From assembly GCF_015500055.1 (NCBI RefSeq), contig NZ_CP045492.1, positions 248,001-312,000 of the forward strand: a stretch of 64,000 nt of DNA, in the 5' to 3' direction. A program made the translations under genes and the position numbers. This stretch comes from Mesorhizobium sp. NBSH29. Its GTDB lineage: Bacteria > Pseudomonadota > Alphaproteobacteria > Rhizobiales > Rhizobiaceae. This document shows, piece by piece, positions 26,239 to 34,129 of this stretch. The notes under the pieces are model-generated. The model did not search any database. It was not told the origin of the DNA and worked only from the letters and a program-made list of their open reading frames with translations. The first letter of the stretch is position 1. Every line of letters begins with the position of its first letter.

Positions 26239-28578
26239 TCAGGCCTGAGCGGCGCGCAGGCGCTCGATCGCCATCAGCACACATTCCGGTGTCGCCGGCG
26301 CGTCAAGGCGCGGACAGATTGTGTGGTCGGCAACACTTGCCACCGCATCCGACAGGGCATGAAGCACTGACATTGCCAGCATGAGGGGCGGCTCGCCGAC
26401 AGCCTTGGACCGATGCACGGTTGGCTCGTTGTTTTCCGGCCAGCTTGCCAGCCTAACGTGAAATTCCTTGGGCCTGTCGGATGCAAGTGGGATCTTGTAG
26501 GTTGAGGGTGCATGCGTGCGCAGCCGGCCCTTTTCATCCCAGACGAGCTCTTCCGTTGTGAGCCAGCCCATGCCCTGGATGAAGCCACCTTCGACCTGAC
26601 CGAGATCGATGGCAGGGTTCAGGGAACGTCCAGCGTCATGCAAAATGTCGCTGCGCTCGACCACATACTCGCCGGTCAACGTATCAACCGAAACTTCCGA
26701 AACCGACGCGCCATAGGCAAAATAGTAGAATGGATGACCCTCGCCCTTGTCGCGGTTCCAATGGATCTTTGGCGTCTTATAGAAGCCGGCCGCCGAGAGC
26801 TGTATGCGCGCCATATAGGCCTGGCGAACGAGATCTGCAAACGCCACTTCCTGATTGCCGATCCGCACCCGGTTGGGCAGGAAAATGACCTGTTCCTTCG
26901 GGATACCGTGGGTCTCGGCAGCAAAATCGCAGAGCCGGTCCTTGATGATGCGCGCAGCATTCTGAGCGGCCATACCATTGAGGTCGGTGCCGGATGAGGC
27001 TGCGGTCGCCGACGTATTAGGTACCTTGCCGGTGGTGGTGGCTGTGATCTTCACCTGATCAATATCGATCTGGAATTCTTCGGCCACCACTTGCGCAACC
27101 TTCACGTTGAGCCCTTGGCCCATCTCGGTGCCGCCATGGTTCAGATGCACCGAACCGTCAGTGTAGACATGCACCAGCGCGCCGGCCTGATTGAAATGCG
27201 TCGCGGTGAACGAGATACCGAACTTCACCGGCGTCAGCGCCAGCCCACGCTTGATGAAGTGGCTGTTGGCGTTGAAAGCCTGGATGGTACGGCGGCGGCG
27301 CGCATAATCGGAGCTTTCCTCAAGCTCCTCCACCAGCCGCGCGATGATGTTGTCTTCCACCGTCTGATGGTAGGGCGTCACGTTGCGGTCAGTGGTGCCG
27401 TAAAAATTCAATTTGCGGATTTCGAGCGGATCTTTGGCCGTCGCAAATGCCACCTCGTCGATGATGCGCTCGGCACCCACCATGCCCTGCGGCCCGCCGA
27501 ATCCGCGAAACGCGGTGTTAGACACCGTGTTGGTGTAAAGCGGCGCAGAACGGGCGTGCACTGCCGGGTAAAAATAGGAGTTGTCGCAGTGGAACAGCGC
27601 TCGGTCGGTGACCGGCCCCGACAGGTCGGATGAAAAGCCGCAGCGCGCCGCATAAGTGAGATCAACGCCGAGAATCTTGCCCTCGTCGTCAAACCCGACC
27701 GAATAGTCGATCAGGAAGTCGTGCCGCTTGCCGGTGGCGATCATGTCGTCGTCGCGGTCGGGCCGGATTTTAACCGCGCGCCCGAGCCGCTTGGCAGCGA
27801 CGGCGGCAATAGCCGCAAACTGGTTGGACTGCGTTTCCTTGCCACCGAAACCGCCGCCCATGCGGCGGATCTCGACCGTCACGGCATGGCTTGGCACGCC
27901 CAAAACATGGGCCACCATATGCTGCACCTCGCTTGGATGCTGCGTCGACGAATAGACGGTAACGTCGCGATCCTCGCCTGGAATGGCCATGGCGATATGG
28001 CCTTCGAGGTAGAAATGATCCTGCCCGCCAACGCGCATTTTGCCCGATAGCTGGCGCGGCGCCTGGGCGATGGCGTCCGCCGCATCGCCGCGCTTCAGAA
28101 CCAGCGGCGGCGTTACACACTTGTCATTGACCGGATCGAGCCCGCCAATGTCGAACACGGCCGGCAGTTCTTCATAAGAGATCTTCGCCAGGCGGCAGGC
28201 GCGGCGCGCCTGTTCGCGCGTCTTTGCAATCACCGCAAAGACCGGCTGGCCGAAAAATTGGACCCTCTCGGTCGCCAGAACAGGCTCGTCATGGCGACCG
28301 GTTGGCGAAATATCGTTTTCGCCCGGCATGTCATGGCCGGTCAAAACATCGATGACACCGGGCGCGGACTTGACCGCCGACAGATCGATGTCGGTGATGT
28401 TGCCATGCGCTACCGTCGAGAGCCCGAGACAGCCATGCAGCGTGCCGGTTGGCTCGGGCATATCGTCGATATAAATCGCCTCGCCGGTGACGTGTTTGTG
28501 GGCTGAATCATGGCGCTGATTGGTGGCGACGCTACCCTGGATCGCCTCCGCCTTAAGGTTGGGAGTATGGCTGGTCAT
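26239..28578 (-). CDS. xdhB: Xanthine dehydrogenase, molybdopterin-binding subunit XdhB
   Basis: 779 residues, the normal length. Moco-binding and active-site segments: 'GGGFGGKETQSNQFAAIAAV', 'FRGFGGPQGMVGAERIID', 'LNHGGTEMGQGLNVKVAQV', 'ATAASSGTDLNGMAAQNA', and near the end 'KAVGEPPLMLAMSVLHAL', where the catalytic Glu lies in 'VGEPP'. The subunit hydroxylates hypoxanthine to xanthine and xanthine to urate in the cytoplasm, with XdhA carrying electrons to NAD+. It overlaps xdhA by four bases (ATGA). Confidence 0.96.
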   Translation of the reverse strand: MTSHTPNLKAEAIQGSVATNQRHDSAHKHVTGEAIYIDDMPEPTGTLHGCLGLSTVAHGNITDIDLSAVKSAPGVIDVLTGHDMPGENDISPTGRHDEPVLATERVQFFGQPVFAVIAKTREQARRACRLAKISYEELPAVFDIGGLDPVNDKCVTPPLVLKRGDAADAIAQAPRQLSGKMRVGGQDHFYLEGHIAMAIPGEDRDVTVYSSTQHPSEVQHMVAHVLGVPSHAVTVEIRRMGGGFGGKETQSNQFAAIAAVAAKRLGRAVKIRPDRDDDMIATGKRHDFLIDYSVGFDDEGKILGVDLTYAARCGFSSDLSGPVTDRALFHCDNSYFYPAVHARSAPLYTNTVSNTAFRGFGGPQGMVGAERIIDEVAFATAKDPLEIRKLNFYGTTDRNVTPYHQTVEDNIIARLVEELEESSDYARRRRTIQAFNANSHFIKRGLALTPVKFGISFTATHFNQAGALVHVYTDGSVHLNHGGTEMGQGLNVKVAQVVAEEFQIDIDQVKITATTTGKVPNTSATAASSGTDLNGMAAQNAARIIKDRLCDFAAETHGIPKEQVIFLPNRVRIGNQEVAFADLVRQAYMARIQLSAAGFYKTPKIHWNRDKGEGHPFYYFAYGASVSEVSVDTLTGEYVVERSDILHDAGRSLNPAIDLGQVEGGFIQGMGWLTTEELVWDEKGRLRTHAPSTYKIPLASDRPKEFHVRLASWPENNEPTVHRSKAVGEPPLMLAMSVLHALSDAVASVADHTICPRLDAPATPECVLMAIERLRAAQA

Positions 28579-30059
28579 GCGAGCGCCTTTCGCGACACCT
28601 GAAGCGGTTCGCTGCCGCCTTGCGTCTCGGCGTAGAAGCGCCGCAACAGATTTTTGGCGACCAGCATCCTGTACTCGGCAGAGGCACGCATGTCGGAGAG
28701 CGGCGTGAAATCGTCCGCATAATTGGCAAGCGCTGCGTCCACGGCATCGCCGTTCCAGGCTTTTCCGGTGAGGGCTGCTTCCACCGCCCGCGCCCGCTTG
28801 GGCGTCGCAGCCATGCCGCCATAGGCGATGCGAACTGTCTCGACCATCCCGTCTGAACCAAGCTTCAGGAAGAACGCGCCGAGTGCGGCGGTGATATCCT
28901 CATCGCGGCGCTTTGTGACCTTGTGGACAGCAAAATACGTCCCTTCGACCGGCACCGGCACGGTCAGCGTCTCCACGAATTCGCCGGGCTTCCGGTCCTG
29001 CTTTCCGTAGGCGATGAAATACTCCTCCAGCAGGACAGTGCGCCGGCTTTCACCCTTGCGCAATGTCAGCGTGGCGCCGAGCGCAATCAACGCCGGCGGC
29101 ATGTCACCAATGGGCGAACCATTGGCGATGTTGCCGCCGATCGTACCCATATTGCGCACCTGTTCACCACCAATACGGTCGATCAGCGCGCCCATCGCCG
29201 GAATACGCGCCGAAAGACGGGCAAAGGCTTCCGAATACGTGACGCCTGCGCCGATGGTAAGCGACGTCTCATCCTCCGAGATCTTCTTCAGCTCATTCAG
29301 CCCGCCTATGAACACCACCGGCGAAATATCGCGCATATGCTTTGTGACCCACAGCCCCACATCGGTGGAACCCGCGACGATGGTGGCCTTCGGCTCGGCT
29401 TCCAGAATTGATGCAAAATCGTCGACACTGGTCGGCACCTTCAACTTCCCCGAACCGGTCGCGATCTCAACACGCAGGCCGTCCTGAAACGCGACAAGCT
29501 GGCTGGTCACCGCCGAGCGCTCTCCCGCAAGGACGTCCTCGCCCGGCGCGCCGTACCGCGAGACCGCCTGTGCAGCACGCACGATCGATTCATAACCAGT
29601 GCAGCGACACAAATTTCCCTGCAGCGCCTTTTCGATGGCGCTGTTGCCTGGCTGCGGATCGCGCATCCACAGCGCGTAAAGCGACATCACAAATCCCGGC
29701 GTGCAAAAACCGCATTGCGACCCATGAAAATCCACCATCGCCTGCTGCACCGGATGCAACGCGCCATCCCGGCCCTGCAAATGCTCGATAGTGACGACAT
29801 GACAGCCATCGAGAGATCCCATGAAACGGATGCAGGCATTGACCGTCTCATAGACCAGTTCACCGGCAAAGAGCCGTCCCACCAAAACTGTACAGGCCCC
29901 GCAATCGCCCTCCGCGCAGCCTTCCTTGGTGCCGCGCAACGCGCGCTCCAGCCGCAGATAATCCAGCAATGTCGCGTCAGGGGCGACTTCGGAAAGCGAC
30001 ACCGGAACGCCGTTGAGCAAAAAGCGCAATTCGGTGCGAATGGGGGCGTGTCTGGTCAA
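28575..30059 (-). CDS. xdhA: Xanthine dehydrogenase, FeS/FAD subunit XdhA
   Basis: 494 residues. Two [2Fe-2S] sites at the N-terminus: CAEGDCGACTVL with a further Cys in 'NACIRF', then CGFCTPGFVMS and CRCTGYESI. The FAD domain follows ('ATIVAGSTDVGLWV', 'VRNMGTIGGNIANGSPIGD'), then the CO-dehydrogenase-flavoprotein C-terminal domain. The start is TTG at 30059 (MTRHAPIRTEL) with GGAAG eight bases upstream; no ATG is available. It follows uraH by 4 bases, so uraH-xdhA-xdhB-xdhC form one transcript. Confidence 0.95.
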   Translation of the reverse strand: MTRHAPIRTELRFLLNGVPVSLSEVAPDATLLDYLRLERALRGTKEGCAEGDCGACTVLVGRLFAGELVYETVNACIRFMGSLDGCHVVTIEHLQGRDGALHPVQQAMVDFHGSQCGFCTPGFVMSLYALWMRDPQPGNSAIEKALQGNLCRCTGYESIVRAAQAVSRYGAPGEDVLAGERSAVTSQLVAFQDGLRVEIATGSGKLKVPTSVDDFASILEAEPKATIVAGSTDVGLWVTKHMRDISPVVFIGGLNELKKISEDETSLTIGAGVTYSEAFARLSARIPAMGALIDRIGGEQVRNMGTIGGNIANGSPIGDMPPALIALGATLTLRKGESRRTVLLEEYFIAYGKQDRKPGEFVETLTVPVPVEGTYFAVHKVTKRRDEDITAALGAFFLKLGSDGMVETVRIAYGGMAATPKRARAVEAALTGKAWNGDAVDAALANYADDFTPLSDMRASAEYRMLVAKNLLRRFYAETQGGSEPLQVSRKALA

Positions 30060-30063
30060 TCGA

Positions 30064-30426
30064 TCAACTTCCGCGATAGGTCGAATAGCTGTAGGGCGAG
30101 ATCAACAAAGGCACGTGGTAGTGCTTTGCTTCGGCCATGCCGAAGCGGATCGGCACCACGTCGAGAAACGGCGGATCGGCAAGCGCAATGCCCTGCCCAC
30201 GCAGATAGTCACCGGATTGGAAAACCAGCTCATAGGTGCCAATGGCGAAAGCGTCACCCTCCAGAAGCGGCGCATCGCAGCGCCCGTCATCATTGGTGGA
30301 GACCGTCTTGAGATGCGCGCGCTGTTCCCCTTCGAGCCGGTAAAGCGCAATCGAAAGGCCTGCAGCAGGCCTGCCGGTTGCTGTATCCAGTACGTGGGTG
30401 GTGAGCTTTCCGCCCGTCATTGACAT
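30064..30426 (-). CDS. uraH: 5-Hydroxyisourate hydrolase (transthyretin-like)
   Basis: 120 residues from ATG 30426 ([14 protein letters not shown]), with GGGAG upstream; the longer frame lacks a ribosome site. Family signatures: '[16 protein letters not shown]' with the catalytic His, an Arg in '[19 protein letters not shown]', '[19 protein letters not shown]' with the conserved His pair and C-terminal YRGS. It opens the product of PuuD to OHCU. There is no signal peptide, so it is cytosolic. It leads the xdh operon and is divergent from the puuE fusion. Confidence 0.95.
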   Translation of the reverse strand: MSMTGGKLTTHVLDTATGRPAAGLSIALYRLEGEQRAHLKTVSTNDDGRCDAPLLEGDAFAIGTYELVFQSGDYLRGQGIALADPPFLDVVPIRFGMAEAKHYHVPLLISPYSYSTYRGS

Positions 30427-30508
30427 TCCATCTCCCAGAATTACGCATCCGATTGTGCGCCAAATAAATGCCATGCATAAGTCCTGGCGAAGCCGGAGGC
30501 GACAAAAA

Positions 30509-30519
30509 GACTTTCAAAA
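30509..30519. promoter_or_regulatory. Second copy of the GACTTTCAAAA motif, uraH / puuE divergent promoter
   Basis: The 11-mer is identical to 24430-24440 and is followed by AT-rich DNA and GGGAA, loosely like the second half at the first copy. It sits mid-way in the 226-base gap between uraH (ends 30426) and puuE (starts 30653), placed to affect both operons. No other gene is seen in this gap. Confidence 0.4.
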
Positions 30520-30652
30520 TTTTTCGTGGGAATGTCCTGCCACCACCTTCGATAGTTTGTCAGGGAAAAGTGGAAGCCGGGTTTCCCGAAAAAACAAGCG
30601 AACCAAAAGTGTAAAAATGGCTTCCGGCACTGCGCCGGGCAAGGGAAGTTTG

Positions 30653-32086
30653 ATGCGATACCAACGCGACATGCGCGGCTACGGCGCCAATCCACCCGAT
30701 CCGCAATGGCCAGGCGGCGCCCATGTCTGTGTTCAGTTCGTCGTCAACTATGAAGAAGGTGGCGAAAACTGCGTCCTGCACGGCGATGCGGCATCCGAAG
30801 CTTTCCTGTCCGAGATTGTGGGCGCAGCGCCCTGGGCGGGCAAACGCCATTGGAACATGGAATCGATCTACGAATACGGCGCGCGCGCCGGCTTCTGGCG
30901 GCTGCACCGGTTGTTTACCGCAGCCGAAGTGCCGGTCACCGTCTATGGCGTCGCGACTGCGCTTGCGCGTTCACCCGATCAGGTCAGTGCCATGCAAGAT
31001 GCCGGCTGGGAGATCGCATCGCACGGTCTGAAATGGGTCGACTACCGCGACACGGCGATGGAAGACGAGCGCGCTGATATCGCCGCCACTATTCGACTGC
31101 ACAGGGAAGTGACCGGCGAGCGCCCGACAGGCTGGTACACCGGCCGCAGTTCCGAAAACACGGTGCGCCTCATCGCTGAGGAGAGCGGCTTTGCCTACGT
31201 GTCCGACACCTACGATGACGACCTGCCCTATTGGCTCGACCATGACGGTCACGGCAACCCGATCGCGCCGCAACTGGTCATCCCCTACACACTCGACGCC
31301 AATGACATGCGCTTTGCTACCCCCCAGGGCTTCAATTCAGGTGACCAGTTTTTTGCCTATCTGAAAGACGCTTTTGATACCCTCTATGCCGAAGGAAAAA
31401 CCGGGCGACCCGGCATGATGAACATCGGTCTCCACTGCCGGCTGGTTGGACGACCGGGCCGCGTGGCAGCGCTAAAACGCTTTGTCGACTATGTCAAAAG
31501 CCACGACAAGGTCTGGCTGGCACGCCGTATCGACATTGCCAACCACTGGCGCGAGCACCATCCCTACAAGCCTGCAGCGCTGCGCCCCTCGCGCATGGAC
31601 CGCGCGGCTTTTGTCGATGCTTTTGGCGGAATTTTCGAACACTCACCCTGGATCGCGGACCGCGCTTTCGATCTAGAGCTCGGCCCCGCTCATGACAGCG
31701 CTGGCGGCGTGCACAATGCGCTTTGCCGCGCCTTCCGTGCAGCGACAGATGGCGAACGACGCGATGTGCTGAACGCCCACCCGGACCTTGCCGGCAAGCT
31801 CGCCCAGGCGAGACGGCTGACCGAGAATTCGTTCCACGAGCAGTCTTCCGCCGGCCTTAATGCGCTGACCGACACTGAAAAGCTGCGCTTCGAGACGCTG
31901 AACCGCGCCTATGTCGAGCGCTTCGGGTTTCCCTTCATCATCGCCGTGCGCGACCACGAAAAGGCCGGCATTCTCGCGGCCTTCGAGACCCGCCTCGCCA
32001 ATGATGAAACGACCGAGTTCGAAACTGCCTGCCGACAGGTCGAGCGCATCGCGCTGTTGCGCCTGCGTCCTCTTTTACCCCTCTAG
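30653..32086 (+). CDS. puuE: Bifunctional allantoinase (PuuE) / OHCU decarboxylase fusion
   Basis: 477 residues from ATG 30653 with GGGAAG five bases upstream; an open frame back to 30398 lacks such a site. Residues ~1-305 are the metal-independent allantoinase PuuE of the polysaccharide-deacetylase fold ('MRGYGANPPDPQWPGGAHVC', 'FVVNYEEGGENCVLHGD', 'EIASHGLKWVDYRD'). Residues ~310-477 are OHCU decarboxylase: 'MDRAAFVDAFGGIFEHSPWI', 'AHPDLAGKLAQ' (catalytic His), 'TENSFHEQSSAGL' and 'FGFPFIIAVR'. One chain thus makes (S)-allantoin from OHCU and opens it to allantoate. It starts the plus-strand operon that continues to 34024. Confidence 0.95.
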   Translation: MRYQRDMRGYGANPPDPQWPGGAHVCVQFVVNYEEGGENCVLHGDAASEAFLSEIVGAAPWAGKRHWNMESIYEYGARAGFWRLHRLFTAAEVPVTVYGVATALARSPDQVSAMQDAGWEIASHGLKWVDYRDTAMEDERADIAATIRLHREVTGERPTGWYTGRSSENTVRLIAEESGFAYVSDTYDDDLPYWLDHDGHGNPIAPQLVIPYTLDANDMRFATPQGFNSGDQFFAYLKDAFDTLYAEGKTGRPGMMNIGLHCRLVGRPGRVAALKRFVDYVKSHDKVWLARRIDIANHWREHHPYKPAALRPSRMDRAAFVDAFGGIFEHSPWIADRAFDLELGPAHDSAGGVHNALCRAFRAATDGERRDVLNAHPDLAGKLAQARRLTENSFHEQSSAGLNALTDTEKLRFETLNRAYVERFGFPFIIAVRDHEKAGILAAFETRLANDETTEFETACRQVERIALLRLRPLLPL

Positions 32087-32088
32087 TG

Positions 32089-32934
32089 ATGAGCCAACAC
32101 ATGACCGGCCGTTCCTATTATTTTCCTGAAGGTGGACTTCCCCCGCAAACCGACCTGTTGACCGGGCGGGCAGTGTTCACCGAAGCCTATGCCGTCATTC
32201 CCAAGGGTGTGATGAGCGATATTGTTACCAGCAATCTGCCGCATTGGGAAAAGACGCGGCTGTGGGTGCTGTCGCGCCCGCTGTCAGGCTTTGCCGAGAC
32301 CTTTTCCCAGTATTTGATGGAAGTGCAGCCGGGCGGCGGCAGCGACACGCCGGAACCAGACGCGGAAGCTGAGACCGCGCTGTTCGTCGTCTCCGGCGAA
32401 ATCATGGTAACGCTGGAGGGCGCCACCCACATCCTGCACCCGGGCGGCTTTGCCTTCCTGCCGCCGGCGGCACAATGGACCCTTCGGGCCAATAGTGCTG
32501 CGCCGGCGCGCTTCCACTGGTTTCGCAAGTACTATGACAAGGTCGACGGCATCGAGACACCGCGTGCCTTCTTCGCCAATGAGAACGACATTGCGCCGAC
32601 GCCGATGCCCGACACCAACGGCGTCTGGGCCACCACCCGCTTCGTCGACCCCGAGGACCTGTCGCACGACATGCATGTGACCGTGGTGACCTTCGAGCCC
32701 GGCGGCGTGATCCCCTTTGCCGAGACCCATGTGATGGAGCACGGGCTCTATGTGCTGGAAGGCAAGGCAGTCTACCGGCTGAACCAGGATTGGGTCGAGG
32801 TGGAGGCCGGCGACTATATGTGGCTGCGCGCCTTCTGCCCGCAGGCCTGCTATGCCGGCGGGCCGGGCAAATTCCGCTATCTGCTCTATAAAGACGTCAA
32901 CCGGCACATGAAGCTTGGAAGGCCGCTCCGATGA
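32089..32934 (+). CDS. (S)-Ureidoglycine aminohydrolase (bicupin)
   Basis: 281 residues. The open frame starts with GTG 32086 overlapping the puuE stop; ATG 32089 is the likelier start. Two cupin halves are seen: 'LFVVSGEIMVTLEGATHILH' with 'PGGFAFLPP', and 'FAETHVMEHGLYVLEGKAVY' with 'VEAGDYMWLRAFCPQACYAG'. The second half holds the Mn ligands (H-x5-H/E type). The enzyme releases ammonia from (S)-ureidoglycine to give ureidoglycolate. Databases often mislabel it as allantoicase. It overlaps allA by four bases. Confidence 0.92.
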   Translation: MSQHMTGRSYYFPEGGLPPQTDLLTGRAVFTEAYAVIPKGVMSDIVTSNLPHWEKTRLWVLSRPLSGFAETFSQYLMEVQPGGGSDTPEPDAEAETALFVVSGEIMVTLEGATHILHPGGFAFLPPAAQWTLRANSAAPARFHWFRKYYDKVDGIETPRAFFANENDIAPTPMPDTNGVWATTRFVDPEDLSHDMHVTVVTFEPGGVIPFAETHVMEHGLYVLEGKAVYRLNQDWVEVEAGDYMWLRAFCPQACYAGGPGKFRYLLYKDVNRHMKLGRPLR

Positions 32935-33434
32935 GCCGCATTCTGATTGCGCGCACACTCACCCGCGAAAACTTTGCCGAATTCGGCGATGTGCTCGACA
33001 CCGATGGCCCTGACCCCTTTCCAATTAATGGCGGAAAAACCGAGCGGTATCATGCGCTGGCACAAGCAGAAGCGCAGGGGCCAAATGGGCGGACCATTCT
33101 TAGCATTTTTCGCGGCCAGCCCTATACGCTGCCGCTGACGCTCAGCCTGGTCGAGCGCCACCCTTTCGGCAGCCAGGCCTTCATGCCGTTGTCGTCCGAT
33201 CCGTTCCTCGTGGTGGTGTGCCATGAGGGCGATGACGGACCTGCCGAGCCTCAGGCCTTCATCACGCAACCCGGCCAAGGCGTAAACTTGCCACGCAATC
33301 TGTGGCATGGGGTATTAACCCCGCTGGGCAAGGCACAGGATTTCCTCGTCGTGGACCGAGCCGGCGATGGCGTCAATCTCGAAGAATTCCACTTCTCGGA
33401 GCCCTTTGAAATTCGGTTGGAGCAAAAGCCGTGA
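32931..33434 (+). CDS. allA: Ureidoglycolate lyase AllA
   Basis: 167 residues, the usual AllA length. 'RENFAEFGDVLDTDGPDPFP', 'INGGKTERYHALAQAE', 'ILSIFRGQPYTLP', 'VERHPFGSQAFMPLSSDPFL', 'GVNLPRNLWHGVL' and 'VVDRAGDGVNLEEFHF' are all family motifs. It splits (S)-ureidoglycolate to glyoxylate and urea. It is ATGA-coupled to the aminohydrolase gene before it and GTGA-coupled to the deaminase-like gene after it. Confidence 0.95.
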   Translation: MSRILIARTLTRENFAEFGDVLDTDGPDPFPINGGKTERYHALAQAEAQGPNGRTILSIFRGQPYTLPLTLSLVERHPFGSQAFMPLSSDPFLVVVCHEGDDGPAEPQAFITQPGQGVNLPRNLWHGVLTPLGKAQDFLVVDRAGDGVNLEEFHFSEPFEIRLEQKP

Positions 33435-34024
33435 TCGATGTTTCTTTGATCGACCGACTGTTCGATGTGATCGAGGAGGACATCATCCCCCTGACGGCCA
33501 GAGGTGTCGCGGAGGGCAACAAACTCTTTGGCGCTGCGCTGTTGCGCAAGGACGACCGCTCGCTGGTGATTGCCGAGACCAACAACGAGACTGAAAACCC
33601 TCTCTGGCATGGCGAAATGCACTGCCTGAAATGCTTTTACGAAATGCCGAAGGGCGATCGTCCCGAGACAAAAGACTGCATCTTCCTGTCGACCCACGAG
33701 CCCTGTTCGCTTTGCCTCTCGGCCATAACTTGGGCCGGATTCGACAATTTCTACTATCTTTTCAGCCACGAGGATTCGCGCGACAGCTTCGCTATCCCGC
33801 ACGATCTGAAGATTTTGAAAGAGGTCTTCACGCTCGAGCCCGGCGGCTACAACGCTGAAAACGCGTACTGGCAAAGCTTTGGCCTACGCCGGCTGGTCAA
33901 GGCGCTTCCCGAGCCCGACCGCAGCCGGCTTGAGGCCCGCACCGATGCCATTGCGTCCCACTATAACGCGTTGTCCGAGACCTATCAGCAATCCAAAGAC
34001 GAAAACGATATTCCGCTCAACTGA
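33431..34024 (+). CDS. Nucleoside/cytidine-deaminase-fold protein
   Basis: 197 residues from GTG 33431 within the allA stop. The zinc motifs of the family are present: H-x-E in 'WHGEMHCLKCFY' and P-C-x-x-C in 'THEPCSLCLSAITWAG'. Compared with small tRNA or guanine deaminases (~150 residues) it has a longer C-terminus ('AYWQSFGLRRLVKALP' and a helical tail). Being coupled to allA, it probably acts in purine breakdown, but guanine deamination is already covered by guaD. The substrate is unknown; a ureide, adenine-like or pterin compound is conceivable. Confidence 0.8.
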   Translation: MIDVSLIDRLFDVIEEDIIPLTARGVAEGNKLFGAALLRKDDRSLVIAETNNETENPLWHGEMHCLKCFYEMPKGDRPETKDCIFLSTHEPCSLCLSAITWAGFDNFYYLFSHEDSRDSFAIPHDLKILKEVFTLEPGGYNAENAYWQSFGLRRLVKALPEPDRSRLEARTDAIASHYNALSETYQQSKDENDIPLN

Positions 34025-34129
34025 AAGCGTTGAACGGGGCGCAATATTCTGTCCACCCCAGAAAAATTTCCCGTAACGGGTTGAAATTGCACGTCGGTCC
34101 GTGCCCTGATGTCATTTCAGGAGTTCTGC

